Shown piece by piece: positions 25,101-37,606 of a stretch of DNA of 64,000 nucleotides; the stretch's first letter is position 1, and each line of letters begins with the position of its first letter. The notes under the pieces are model-generated. The model made no database searches. It was not told where the DNA came from and worked only from the letters and a program-made list of their open reading frames with translations. The position numbers and the translations under genes were made by a program. Where the stretch lies: positions 268,029-332,028 of the forward strand of contig NW_020170385.1 of NCBI RefSeq assembly GCF_000524195.1, read 5' to 3'. This DNA is from Echinococcus granulosus. Its lineage: Eukaryota > Platyhelminthes > Cestoda > Cyclophyllidea > Taeniidae.

Positions 25101-27850
25101 ATATGCTAACGTCATTTATTTTGTCGCCTGACCATAATGAGATGTCCGTTCCTGCATCTCAAGGTGTTGGATTCGCAAAGCGCACAGCTGGACTGCATGT
25201 GTCGCTTTCTGCTGGACGTGGGGCTTCACGACCACGAGGTGAGTCTGGCGCGCGCCTCGAAGAGGGCAGCGGCCGTGCTGTGGTTGGCTCGATGCGTCCT
25301 TCGCAATCCGTCCTACGCTCTCTGGCGTAAGCTGTCGCAAATTGCGGAGCTTTACAATCTCATCCTTTCCAACGAACGCTTCAGTGATTTTTATGCGTCC
25401 TGTGGTGACTCTCCACGTCAGAATGATAATTGGTCCTCAGAAGGTTACGTCTCCGTTGCAACTCCTTTTGTGTAAGCCCTATTTTCTAAGCTGCTTGACC
25501 GTTTAATTCACTGGTATAAGTAAGTCAATGAACGTACACAATAGATGGGTTTTAAAACTAATCTTCTTTGCTGAAAATTACGTTAAAACATTTAAGAGCT
25601 TTGAAGCAACGTTCTGATGAGATGTTTCGACTACCTTAGCATCCGTTATTATTTCTTTTGTTCGTTAGATAATTTCATCCTGTGCTTCGAGGTTTCTGAT
25701 GCAGATTTATCACGTCTCGAGTTTTTTGATGACTTTGGCTTAATTCTACGGTACTTAGGCCCGTGCGTTTCTTGAAATCAATATCCGACCCCCTTTATTC
25801 GGGTGAAGGGGTGTCAAAAGTAAGGGAACAACAGCCGCAGGAGGATCAAACCTGCAAATGCATTCGAGAATTGCGTGAAATGGAGAAGCAGCGCTGTCCT
25901 CTGTGGCCCCCCCTTCTTCAGCACGTCACAGGTTATGCAGAGAGGGAGTTGATTCCTCTGGCTCTGCAGCACCACCGATGCGCTCTTCAATTGCTAGCCG
26001 AGGCCGCTCGTGGTGGGCGATTGCAAGCTGAGGTGGGGGAGACAGAGGCGGGGGCGAAGACAGAAAGAGTGGAAGTGGAGATTAAAGAAGAAATGGAAAT
26101 GGCTGGACAGAATTCTACAAGGTCTACTTCGTCCCCGCAACAGTCGCGGTTGCGTCTGACGGCGTCCCGAAGCTCTAGTGAACGCACAACCTCCCCTGGT
26201 GGACATAACATCAGGCGACATGTCATCTCAAAGTACTACAGAACGTAGGTCTTATCTATCTGCTTTTATGTGTGCGCTGTAGAGCGTTGCCTGAGATGAC
26301 AAGCCGCCACTCAGTGGCTATATTGCTTCGAAAGTAGGCAAACAACTTCTTCACAGATGTCGAAGCAATCATCGATTTTATTTCCACAGCGCGTTTATTC
26401 TATTTATCAGACAGGCAGGGCAAGGCTCGTGTCGTTATTTGATGATGACACGCTGTTTTGTACGTCATATATTATTCGTGTTTGGGTGAATATCGCGTCT
26501 GCGCTTGCAAACCTTTTATGATTGTGCTCTTACTTGTAGACTGTCCCATTGATATGTTTTTGTTTAAAAATACCTTACAGTCTGATGATTTCCCGATGTC
26601 CATTCTTTGTCATGAAGTTGCTATAGGTGGCGCTTTTTGATTCGACAAAAGGTTGCATTTTGTTTTGAATCTCCTACTTGGAGTAAATAGATGACCACCC
26701 TGTCCATCGGCTACGAACGTTTTGAGTGCACTTTTAGACGAATGATGGTTCGTCGCCATACCTCCTCACATGAGCAACCTAGTTTGGCTGTTTATGTGAC
26801 AGCCTTTTCTGTTCTCCTAAAAATGTGAATTAACGCATTTTGGGAGGCAAATTTTCTACGACCTCTTGTTGAAAAGGCAGTATACGTTTATGTGAAGAGT
26901 TAAATCGTAATGAAAGTGGCTCCCTCATCTTTGTCCTCCAGTACATCCGACTGCATATGCTTAGAATCATTTATCCAACCATTTTACAAAAGGCATATTT
27001 GTTCGATAAATTTTGGGTAAAATAAAACGGGACGAATATGTTAGAGTCGAATAAACGCTCTAATTAGGCAACGATTATGTCTACGGCCTTGTAATCCTGG
27101 GAAATAAACTATCCGTTGTTGGCTAATTTTGGTCATTTACGAAATTTGCCATTTCGACCTCAACCTTCTTTGGATGAAGCTCTACTTGAAGGGATTCCGT
27201 AACAAATAATCACGCCTCTCTCATTTGAGTATTCTAGGAAAAAGAATGTTATATTTGTTAAATAGCTATCTTATTCTATTTGGTGGATCAGAGCGAGCTA
27301 CCTACTGATCGAACAAATTGAAGGACTCGCCTCTGATATTGTTACTTCGCTCATACATGCGCTGTGCCTACGTGCAGGTCTCCACGGCTTGCTTTTTAAA
27401 TAAAAGCACCAAAGCATCGTCAGTTTTCCTTCTCCGTTTTTTACCAGACGACAATCTTTAACATGCGGCTACCACTAGTCTGCTAGGTTTGCACGTCGGA
27501 TGATGTTCAAGGCTAGTCTCCACGAGGTGTGCAAGTTTCGTGGTGTAAAATGCTTCATGCTCCTTTTTATGCGTGTATTCATGTATGGTTTGATTATATA
27601 AATTACTTCTTAAAATCGGGTTTTGAATGCTTCTAGGGTGCATCGCTAGATGCGTGGGTGAGTAAACGTGAGATGTTTATTTGACAACTGTAGGTGCTAC
27701 ATGAGTGTGGCCGAAACATATCTGCGATGCTCCTTCGAAAATCTGATCCCGCACTTTCCGGAGCTTCAGTGTCCAGACTTGTGTAGCTGTTTTGTCTGTA
27801 TGAATCTTTTGAGCCCCAAAGCCAATCCTCCGCAGGACGTTCAGGTGTGA
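22138..27850 (+). CDS. Divergent B-type (B3-like) cyclin
   Basis: Eight exons joined by phase: 22138-22261, 22397-22686, 22819-22980, 23619-23800, 24494-24704, 25164-25471, 25759-26244 and 27694-27850, giving 639 aa. The N-terminal ~140 residues are Ser/Lys-rich. The first cyclin fold spans about 175-310: ADWMVEIQESF, then VVACKLEEL and EIEDFVYLTNNAYSHEQ. Lys269 and Glu298 have the spacing of the conserved CDK-contacting Lys/Glu pair. The second fold starts at about 330 (QLDCMCRFLLDVGLHD) and resumes as LLQHVTGYAERELIPLA. VEIQxSF and FLRYF favour the B3 subfamily. It should activate a CDK in M phase or meiosis. MRAIL is degraded to MLVTL, and no D-box or KEN box appears in the model. Weak points are the donors AAG|GTTTTC at 22981 and AC|GTAGGT at 26245, and the exon 2/3 join. 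Confidence 0.82.
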
Positions 27851-28234
27851 ATACAGTCCATCTTAGGTGCTTTCAACCATACTGTAGGCTCATCTTCCAT
27901 TCAGTGAAATCTGTATCCTTAATCTGTCGGTGTACCTTTCTACCTGCACTTCTACACCCCACTCTTTCAGTTTTGATGTACCACTTTGCCGTTGGCTGGT
28001 GTTTCACCAAGATGAGAAATAATAGCTATGAGCTCGGATGTAATCTTTCCTAGTCCGTATGTCCTCTTTTACTTTCTATGTCTCTGAGTTTATCTGTGTG
28101 ATTTTTTAAATTCGACTATTTAAATTAATCAATCAGCCAATTTCTGCCCTTCCGGATCGATTGATCTCATGATCCATAGGGACGCTTTTCAGTTGTCTCA
28201 TTTCCTACGGTTCTTGGCTTCCACACGTGCTTGC

Positions 28235-28240
28235 AATAAA
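28235..28240 (+). terminator. Polyadenylation signal AATAAA for the cyclin gene
   Basis: The first canonical hexamer downstream of the cyclin stop codon at 27848-27850, about 385 nt away. Confidence 0.4.
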
Positions 28241-31200
28241 TTACTGAACCGCATGGTTGTAAGTTTGGACCGCAAGCTACCATAATTGCCATTGGGGATT
28301 CAAACCATCGGCACACGCCCTTCCCACCTCTGCCACCGCAGGCGTGCGAATTTCTTCGCGAACGATTATTTTCCTAGTCGATCTGTGTACCTCTGGTTGT
28401 AAATAAAGCACATTTTTACCCCATATTTTGAGTTTTCCTTCGATGGCATCGGAAGTTGACACTATTATCACCGTAAGTGCTTTCATCCTAAAATGATAAT
28501 TAACTTATTGGGCGTTTAACTTATTTCTACGCTCCAGAAACGGTGTATTTTTACCTAGTTTGAAACAATTTAGGGTTAAAAAGGTTTCATCTTATTTCAA
28601 GCTCGTGGCAAGTGTTAAACGGTGTCCCGATTACTTTAACCACAACTTTGATGGGGATTTTGGCTTTACTTAAGGTAAGAAATGGGATCTTGGGGAGATT
28701 CGACTCCGTGTTTTGCGGATTTGAGCCACTTCGTCTGAGAGTGGTGCGGAGGCTTTGTCTTCACTGAAACTATCTAAGAATTTCACTAAAGTTTCGTAGA
28801 AATACGTCGGCTCCAACCGTCAAAAGGATTTTTTGGGACGTCTGAATTTCCAGCTTGGTGCAATAGTTTGGGGGAAATGTGTATTTCTGGGTTCAAATGG
28901 GACTAGGCGTGGGTCATGCACTCATCTGTGTCCGACCAACATTCGCTCCTGCAAAGATTATTCTTCTCAGTTATTGAATGAGGCGAGTGACCGTGTCCGG
29001 TCTTTCCTCGGAATTTTCAGGTCTTTCTCAGAATATGGCCTGACACTGTGAGCGCCTGCCATGTCCACCCTTCTGTTCATCGGTCCAACACCCATACCCC
29101 GGTGTGTGCGTGTGAAGGATGTATTGTGACAGTCAATGCGATAGGACGAGAACTCAGCCTGCATCAGGCTGTACTTGAACATTGCACGTGAGTAGCCGCC
29201 GGTACTACGTTCAGAGCGGATACAAGGGCTGTATTCGATGCGACTTTTTAATATCTGTCAAACACTTTGTACATTGGGATTTTGGGATTCAAAATAACAA
29301 AACTCACCTTTTCCAAAGTTAGCACAGGTTGTTGCCTATCCATTTGGTAAGTCAGTCACGCCTTAATGATACTTTCCCACGCATCAGTAACGGCGTTGTG
29401 AATTTATCAGCTATGAGCAATAGAATATTTCAGAGACGGTGGGTGCGATGCATGTTTAGTCATCGGAGTTTATTGTGTTTCTTTCAAATTGCAAATTGCG
29501 TTTGCAAACTTTGCCATCTTCTGATTGTGCATGGTATTCATTCGTTTTAAATTTTCCGGAGCTCGAACTTAATGTTCATGTCACCATTCGACTCAAAGGT
29601 CTAGCAAATAACTTGGGGAGGCAGAAAAACTACGGGTTCAGAGGTATCTGGTTGGGCCTTGGGGCATTTCTATGTCTACACAGTTCTGGGGTGAGAAGAA
29701 ATGCTTTGTACTCCTGTTAAACCGATAAGCTACTACGGAGCGAATCGTGCTTCTTTCTTGGTTATTCGAAAAACTGGAAGCCAATTACTGCTCAAGTGCT
29801 GTTCTGGAGGGTCTGAGTGTTATGGAGACGTGTGAATTAATGGATCAGCTGACATTAACTATAGAGTGCAGACTCGAATTGAGTGTCTAATTGTTCATTT
29901 ATTGACGTGTCCTTTACTCCTTTATTCACAAGTAGCCCTCGGATGAGTTTATTGTCCACTCATTTCCAGTAGACCATTGCCTCCAATTGCTCGCTATAAT
30001 TCGCTCCTTGGAAAGCAAATTTAAATCCAGGGTTTTTGTCAAATGAAATCTGGTATGCCACAAAGGCATGGAAGCAAAAGTCTTCGCATCCACACCTGTG
30101 TAATCCCCAATGGAAAGGGATGACGGTTAAATCCTGATGGTCTTTGTATCAGTCCGGGAAAAATGATGAACAATCCCTAAACGTATGCTGCTTAAATATT
30201 CCTTCCTGATGCTTGGAGCCATGGCAAAATGCATGTCTAGTCAAAAGTTCAATATTTCTTTTTATTCAGCTTAACTAACAAATTGAGCAGGCAACGCCAA
30301 AGTGGCTTTATAGGTCTTAGAATCAGGCAGACATGTCTTTTTTGCACGAAATATTTGCCACCGGCAGAATCACTAAGATCCATCTGCACAACTTCTGTTT
30401 GCATTGATGCGAGGGTCCTTTCAGATGGTGAGACGCGGCATGCAAAAGGCATGAAAAGGCATTGGCGCAGGCCATTAGCTATTTTGCAGCGTCTACGTTG
30501 GAATACACGTGTCCCTCTGCGTGACTCATAACGTATGGGGCATGGGCGACATTGTCATCGCACGTCGGCTACCTCCCCCCTCCGCCGCCTAGCGTACATA
30601 CTCCGCGCGTCCACCGCACCCTTCCTCCTCCAATCAATAACTTGCGTTCCTATCGCCACTTGCTCTGGCCTCGCTGGTAGACCGGGTGTGCGCTGTTGCA
30701 CTGAATCATCCTCTCAACGCCGTCACCTTTCAACATTAATGTACTCGTAAGCGGGTCACCTCGGCGCCTCCATTTAACGGACCTAATAGTAACCACGTGC
30801 CTGTAAAATCACTCACTCCAAAATGTCGATTTAAATTCAAGGCAGATATCAGTTGGGCACATACGCTTCAGACTGTCACTTGAATCAGATCAATCCTGCC
30901 ATAAATGAACATAAACGGGAAGTGAGGATGCATGATGGTCTGGTGCAATATTTTCCCTGTCAGGCCATTTGAAGACATTCAGTCGAATGGGATTACAGTA
31001 TAGTGGCGAGCCACTGAAAAATTCATATAATTCTTAAAACACATACCCATTGGGCGAAATTTAATGTTCCCCCCTTTCTACAAAATCCCTCCACTCTTAC
31101 CAAAACCATCATGATCACATCCACTAATTAACACTTTCGTTACTAGCGTCACACGCAGGTAACACAGGTGCTACACAATGGCGTCTGTAATCACTTTGTG

Positions 31201-32040
31201 TTAGGTCGTAGTCGGGATGCTCCCTCAAAGTCACTCCGTCAAAAGGCAGTTTGTGCAGTAGTCAAGGCAGGACTTGCCCAATGGCCAATAGACCCAGAGA
31301 TTTGCGACCTGACACAGGCTATGACCACGTTTTCGTACCAGTTTGGGTGCTCGACGTACACGACACGCGATGGGTGAAGTCATTGCAACCACCCGGTCAT
31401 ACGGGTGAACAGCTGCACCGCGCTTGACCTTACGACACGAGAGCGTCCTTAATTCGAAAACGGTTTCATAACGATCCAGCTATCACTCACACCTTCACCA
31501 AGTGAATCACTGACATTTTACGCTAAACGGCGTTTTTTCATCGCACTCTCCCGCTCATGACATGCGAATTTGATGTATGTTGGCAGTGATATTACAACGA
31601 TTTTTCAAAGAAATTTGTTCCTTGGCCTTATGACTGCTTATTCATCGCTATAAGATCTCCAATGCTCAAGTAAGAACATATTTTGAAGTACCGATGGTGA
31701 AAGCAAATAGTGGCAGTCAGCGAGATGTGAGATTCACAGACCAATGAAACCAATGCAAAATTTGACAAACGTCCAGGTAGTGTTTATCCTGATTTTTTGG
31801 TATTTAAAACTTGCAGTAAGTGGAGAGGAAGACACCATTATCGAAATAACCACTCTTACAACAAATAACGTTAAGCGAAAGGTGAAGTAATGATTAAAAG
31901 CAGTTAGTAGAGCGTATACACCTAACGTCTTGGTACCATAATCGAGGCCATGCGACAGCTTCCCAATTTCACTGAAGCGTTAGGGTAATTAAAGTGATCG
32001 AATCTGGTAAAAAGCATCCAAATACTTACTCATACGTATC
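28241..32040. other. Intergenic region with GC-richer anonymous blocks
   Basis: 3.8 kb with no gene I can support. Blocks at about 28270-28400, 28870-29230, 30500-30780 and 31150-31460 are visibly GC-richer than their surroundings and hold open frames on both strands, without splice signals or recognisable domains. They could be decayed interspersed repeats. A perfect 7-bp hairpin (CAGCCTG cat CAGGCTG) lies near 29155-29171. Confidence 0.45.
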
Positions 32041-32046
32041 TTTATT
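32041..32046 (-). terminator. Polyadenylation signal AATAAA for the coiled-coil gene
   Basis: TTTATT on the plus strand reads AATAAA on the minus strand, about 65 nt past the stop codon at 32111-32109. Confidence 0.6.
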
Positions 32047-32108
32047 CTTTCAGTGCGAAATTGAGAATTGGAATGAGTTAAAATTTTTGTGAAGCAGATG
32101 AACTGAGA

Positions 32109-35100
32109 CTATTTCTCCTTTTTTCTCTTTTTCTTACTGCCTTCGCTGCCTCTCGCATTCACATCCTTTAACTTTTCCTTACTTTCAGTCACCGAGAATG
32201 TTTTTCTTGACACAACCAATCCTATACTAGTTCCAGCAACTTGTTTATCGAGTTCTTTCTCGGATGAGGTACTGCCCTTTACGCCATGTCCTCCTCTTTC
32301 TACTTGTTTCGGCTTATTGCCAGCAATCGCCTTTTTACCCGATATTCTGTGTGGCTTTTTCTTGTCCCTTAAGGATTGCGTACTTTTTTGGTTTTTTGGA
32401 ACGCGTTGATCTGTCAAGGAAACTTTTGACTTTGGTGGTGATTTTTGAAAGTTCTCCACCAACGCTTCTTTAGGTCCATCCTCCTTTGAAAGTTGCTCAC
32501 TAATGTCTTTATCTTTGTCAGCACTTTCTGAGAGACTGGGTTTTTTACTGTAAGCACTGTCGAATCTTGCGCTCCCATCCTCTTTAATAGGTTGCTCGCC
32601 TTGAAATTTAGAGTCATCATCTTCAACTTTAGCCAAATCAGTTTCAGCATCTGACTTCGAAAAATTGTCAAATCCCTGCATGTTCCCCAGATCAGGGTTC
32701 ACTTGTCCATTTGATCTAGCAATCATATAATCCCTTTTTAACGAGCCACTCTTCGATATCGCCGTATTCTCCTTATCATCTGGTGTGCCTTGTTCATTTT
32801 CATTCTTTTCATCTTTAGTTTGAAAACGACCAATCTTAGTCAGACTTGGAGGTGAACAACCATTAAAATTTCCATCTTTCTTTGTTTCCACAGTTTTCAT
32901 AAAAGCACTTTGCTTTGATTCCTCGTCTTCGAAATGCCTTTCCATAAATTCTTGTTTTTCAACCTTCTTGGACGTCAAAGATTTTTGTGTTGAGCTCTTT
33001 TTTGTTCTACCCTGGTCGCCCTCCGAAGTTTTTTTCCTGGAGATTGTTCCTTCATCCTTTTCTGACCTTAGAGAATCCTCCACCTTGGGATCTTTGCGTG
33101 ATTTCCGACTATCGTTTCTAGTAGACTTCTTACTCGATTCCCCCCTCGTATATGGATTAGCATCTTGGTTCTGAGTATTTACCTTATCATCCTTTTGGCT
33201 ATCATGCCTGGATAATCGCTGTGAAATGTCATTCTTTTTTGCAGATTCATCTTCACTGAAAGAGCTTTTATGACTAATATGTTCCAAAGAGTGGTTGGAA
33301 CTATCTTCCTCCTTGTACTTTTCACTGAGATGGTTCGACTTATCAACAAGTTCCTCCTGTTCCAAAGGAATATCTGATGAGTTGCTGGGTAGATCATCAC
33401 GCTCAGTATTGCCAGATCTGCTACTGCGCATAAAAGGCTTTCTTAAAATCCCTTCACTAGTGCAACTTTCTTGGTCTAGGACGTCTTTTTCTAAGTGCAG
33501 GGCCTCCATCACATCATCCTCTTGGATGGTGCTACCGTCTGATTTAACAAGACACTCCTGATCGTCATCATTAAGTGAGACCTGTTTCTCCACGTCATCA
33601 ACACTGCTTTTGTGTATACTTTTCGGCATGCTAGAATCCCGACTCCAGTTCTGGTGCTCAGTAATTTTGGAACTCCTATCGTGCAGAGATTTAGGTGAAG
33701 TTTCACATTCATCCTCATTTAAACAAGTCTCTTCGTTAACAACTGTCAAATCTATCTTCACTTCTGTCTCTGATTCAAATATCTCTTCTGCTAGTGTATC
33801 CGCTGCTTCCTCCACCACCTCTGATGCTTCTTTCTCTGACTCCGCTGCTGCTCCTGCCTCCTGACCAAACCGACTGCGCACATCTTCAGCCCAGACAGAC
33901 CACCCGGCAAGTGTTAGGCCAGTTGCCAGACCGTCGACGTCAACGTAGCGGCGTGAGAGGAGACGCCATTTCTCGAGAGCCGCCGTGGCGTCCTCGACAG
34001 GCGTGCGGTTACGGGGAAGCACCACATTCATGCGCCCGAAGCCCAAGAGGGTGGTGATATCATCCTGACGTTGATTAAGGCTCCGCGTCGGCCACATTGG
34101 CAAATTGAGGTAAAGGCGTGGCCACTCGTGGCGCACCCGTAGAGCCACGAATTCGCAGACCCCCTCAAATGGAATCTTACCTACAGAAAATTAGACGTTT
34201 CGCAAATTTCCTTGTATTATCATCCAACCATGTCTTAGTCAATAATCTGTCTCTTTATACTTTAACATTTCCAGAACATTTGGGCCTTTGTAGCCATAAT
34301 TCAAATCTCCTCAATGGAGCTTTAAAAGGTGTAGTTCTCTTAGTTAGCCAGTTAAGTTTATATCCAATATAGTACTATTGTTCCAGAAGTTTTTGGCATT
34401 TATCATGCTAATATCATGTGAGATAGAATAGTTATATGGTTCAGAATATACCAACAGATTATTCAGGACCTCATCCAACACACACGAACACATAATGGCA
34501 CGCACATGAACATCCAACTGTTTAAATGTCCTGATGTCGATCACCACTGCATTTATGCGGGACACTTTTCTTCTTTAGTCCACAGAAGGTATAAAATATT
34601 AATAATTTAATTTTTGTCAAAAAATATTGTACTTTTTGGTAGACGAAAGTGATTGCAGTCCATATTTGTGGCATTGTCTTTAAACCTGCGTTACCATGGT
34701 TCCATACCATAAGTGAGATCAATCATTTTCACAGAATAACAATTGGTATAGTTGCTATTTCTCGCAAAGTAGTTAAAGCCTTTTTGGTACTTAGAAGAAA
34801 TATGAAGAATGACCCCAAATAGAACCTGTGAAAGCGCAATCGGGACTTTTCCGATCTGCCCGTGAGCAGTGGCAAAATAAGTCCATATCACAAGGCCACG
34901 TAAGGGTGAAAAAGGCCTTGTGAAGAAGCTATAAAAGGCACATTTACTTCGGCTATTAACGATATTTTTTGCATAAAGTCAAATGCCACACTTGACCCAG
35001 TACTTTCGTACGCCCTATTTCAGTTTTGTTTTGAAAAACATAGTAGGTCAATTTCGCCTGCATATTTTCTCATTCATTACTTGTATAGTTATTTTTATTT

Positions 35101-36687
35101 TTGATTGCACAATTTTCCACGAATCTCAAATTCATTGTCTTAAACCTACTAATCCCTTGTCATGATAATGTAGCAATTTGTAAACAAACTTAAAATATGT
35201 CAAAGCAAAGCCAACAGCAACATAGAAATGAAACAATCTTGTTTATTGTTAATTTAAAAGAAACATTCATTAGAACGAACAAACCTTATCACATCACTTT
35301 CACTGCATTTCTTAAATTTACACCATCACCTAACGAAACCCTTACCTCGTGCGGCCTTAGCGATTACTCCTCTTTGGAGCTGTAAAAATGTTTGCACTTT
35401 TCCACGTTGCAAGAGAATTTCCCTGCAATCTGTCAAGATCTTTTCCATCTGTGCTATTTCAGTTTTAATCTCGTTTACGCGCCTCGCGTTTGTGTCGCAC
35501 TGTCTCCCATCTTCTCCAGCAGCATGGTGCAAATCACTGATCCGCTTATTCACACTCTTCAGAAATAATTTTATTTCACTCTGTTCCCTATCTAATTTTG
35601 CTTCTCGCCGTCTATAGAACTCCATTTGTGGTTTTGAATTACCTGTGACCATCCCACCATCACCTGTGGTTGATGAATTCTCTGAATTACATTCCTTTCT
35701 AGCGCTCTCAGTTTGTGCCGAGACGGAGTTGAATGCTNNNNNNNNNNNNNNNNNNNNNNNNNNNNNNNNNNNNNNNNNNNNNNNNNNNNNNNNNNNNNNN
35801 NNNNNNNNNNNNNNNNNNNNNNNNNNNNNNNNNNNNNGGACAAGTCTCAGATTATTGCACAGTTCCCGGCGGCGTTTCTGAAGAGCCTCCATTCGGAGTC
35901 CACGATGACGACGTTCCTCTGTTTTCTGTTGTTCTGACTCAGAGATCACTTCAATTTCAAGAAGTAGATCTTGCATCGTCTCCCGGTGTTGGTTGATGCA
36001 ATTGGTCAAGCGGGTCGGATATTCGCGGTCCTGGTTAATCCATTTATTGGTCTCCACTTTTATTTTATTCCATTCCCCCTGAATATCCTCTAAACAGGCT
36101 CTCAGTTCTTCCAAGTTGTTCATCGTCGACTGTATGTCCATTGTTAGATTATTCCATCTATCCCGGTGCTGCCAGATCCGATTAGCAGCCTCGGTAAGTT
36201 CACTCCTTTGTTTGGAAATGAAATCATTGTACTCGGTAACTTCATTCACATTTACTTGAGTGAGTTCGATTAGACTAACACAGAAGACGTAGACACCGTT
36301 ATCCAGCATTGAAGAGAGGCGCTTACTGAAAAGCGAAAAGAAGATAGCAGCACTTTTCCGCAAGAGTTCAAGATCACGAAGTAACTTAACAATTCCTATC
36401 ACGACATTTTCATTGATATTTAAATCAAGATCTTCAACTAGCAGTTGACACTGCACATCTGATAATGCATCCAGTTTCAAATCACCGTTGAATGCATTTA
36501 TGCGCTCCAGAACCTCACTGTTACGTTCGGCCTCCGCATTGATGTGGAGACGCATGCATTGCTGACATACTGTATCTAGTGTTCTTTGAATGCTATTACA
36601 GAAGTTTTGAGTGGTTTTATAGAGGGATTCAAGAGACTGCGGCTGTCGTAAATGATTTTGACTTCGGTTGCGCGATTGTTGAGCCAT
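32109..36687 (-). CDS. Unrecognised coiled-coil protein with a long Ser/Glu/Lys-rich tail
   Basis: Exon 1 is 36687-35346 (donor CGAG|GTAAGG). Exon 2 is 34180-32109 (acceptor TTTTCTGTAG). Phase 1 matches on both sides, so two long open frames that look like separate genes join as one protein of roughly 1,137 aa. Residues 1-450 are helical and coiled-coil-like, rich in Glu, Lys, Arg, Gln and Leu. Exon 2 opens with a compact, conserved-looking ~110-residue module (IPFEGVCEFVALRVRHEW..., NLPMWPTRSLNQRQDD, LEKWRLLSRRYVDVDGL). Its pattern loosely recalls a death-fold helical domain, a weak guess. About 560 low-complexity Ser/Asp/Glu/Lys residues follow, ending in a basic KKKRKKEK that could be a nuclear signal. 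A 100-N gap interrupts exon 1; flanking frames agree only if the true length is 1 mod 3. No family or function was recognised. Confidence 0.65.
34181..35345 (-). other. Intron of the coiled-coil gene
   Basis: 1.2 kb, AT-rich, bounded by GTAAGG and CTGTAG. No coding or repeat feature was seen inside. Confidence 0.6.
35738..35837. other. Assembly gap (100 N)
   Basis: Exactly 100 undetermined bases inside exon 1 of the coiled-coil gene. The round number suggests a scaffold placeholder of unknown true size. Confidence 0.99.
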
Positions 36688-37475
36688 CGCTCCTGCTTAT
36701 AAGGCACTTTGTCATGTCAACTATTCTCCACATTCGAAGCCCTCCAATCGGCATTGGGATAGGCTGAGCCAATAAACGTGACCCACACAGGTGCCAGTAG
36801 CCACTGTAACCATGGTGCTTAATACAGAATTAACTCTCAAGTAGACCGAAACTTGTAAAGTGCAGGCGTTTAACATTTAAAACTCACCAGGGATCTAAAC
36901 ATTAATTTCACCAGTACAACCAGGAGATGAAGTGGGCCTCACGTTACCAAACACGCATACATAGAAGAGGTCGCCTGACAGATGAAAATAACCATCCACT
37001 TTGCAAAATCAATCCTATCAGACCAGTTATATACATCAAACTCACATCTAGACACACTTTCCACATGATAAATACGGTCCTGATCGAAGGGTAGAGTGCA
37101 TGCTCCACCGTACTCGAGGTTCACGCAACCGAAACCGTACCTTAACTTGCCATTTTCTATAAAAGATGGATATACGATCCTGAACTAACTGAGAAATCTA
37201 CCGAAGGAAGACGTGTATAAGTGACACTACGCCATTTGCTCAAGATTGTGGCGCCCGTCACCCACACAAACATTCCACTTCAAGATCGTGACCCTAGTTT
37301 CAATTAATCCTGTAGCTTAAGTAGGTTAGAATTTTATTACAAGATAAAAATCCCAGTAATATTTTGGAAAATTGCTTCTCCATTGCTTGAATCTTCTCAT
37401 TTGTAACAAAGCCTGTTGTACAAATAATGTCATTTGAGATTGCATGCAACTTTCCTACAGAATTTTGCTGAATAA

Positions 37476-37481
37476 TTTATT
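37476..37481 (-). terminator. Polyadenylation signal AATAAA for TRIP13
   Basis: TTTATT on the plus strand, about 125 nt past the TRIP13 stop codon at 37607. Confidence 0.55.
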
Positions 37482-37606
37482 GAGCAGACGAAAGCCGAAA
37501 AATCCGAAGCCTTGTTGAAGCGTTCGAAACAAGTGGTGGTTGACCCTAGTGTACTTTTTAGCAAAAATGCTTATAAGTAATTCAAACGGAACAACTGAGT
37601 GTGCAG

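Noticed and set aside
25064..25330. 88-codon frame starting at a good-looking acceptor (GCTTGCAG) in the cyclin gene
   Set aside because: All frames from that acceptor break or leave the cyclin frame. The acceptor ATCTCAAG at 25163 joins in phase 0 and continues the cyclin homology.
30535..30750. GC-rich plus-strand open frame
   Set aside because: Arg/Ser/Cys-rich translation without domain, splice partner or polyadenylation signal; both strands are similarly open.
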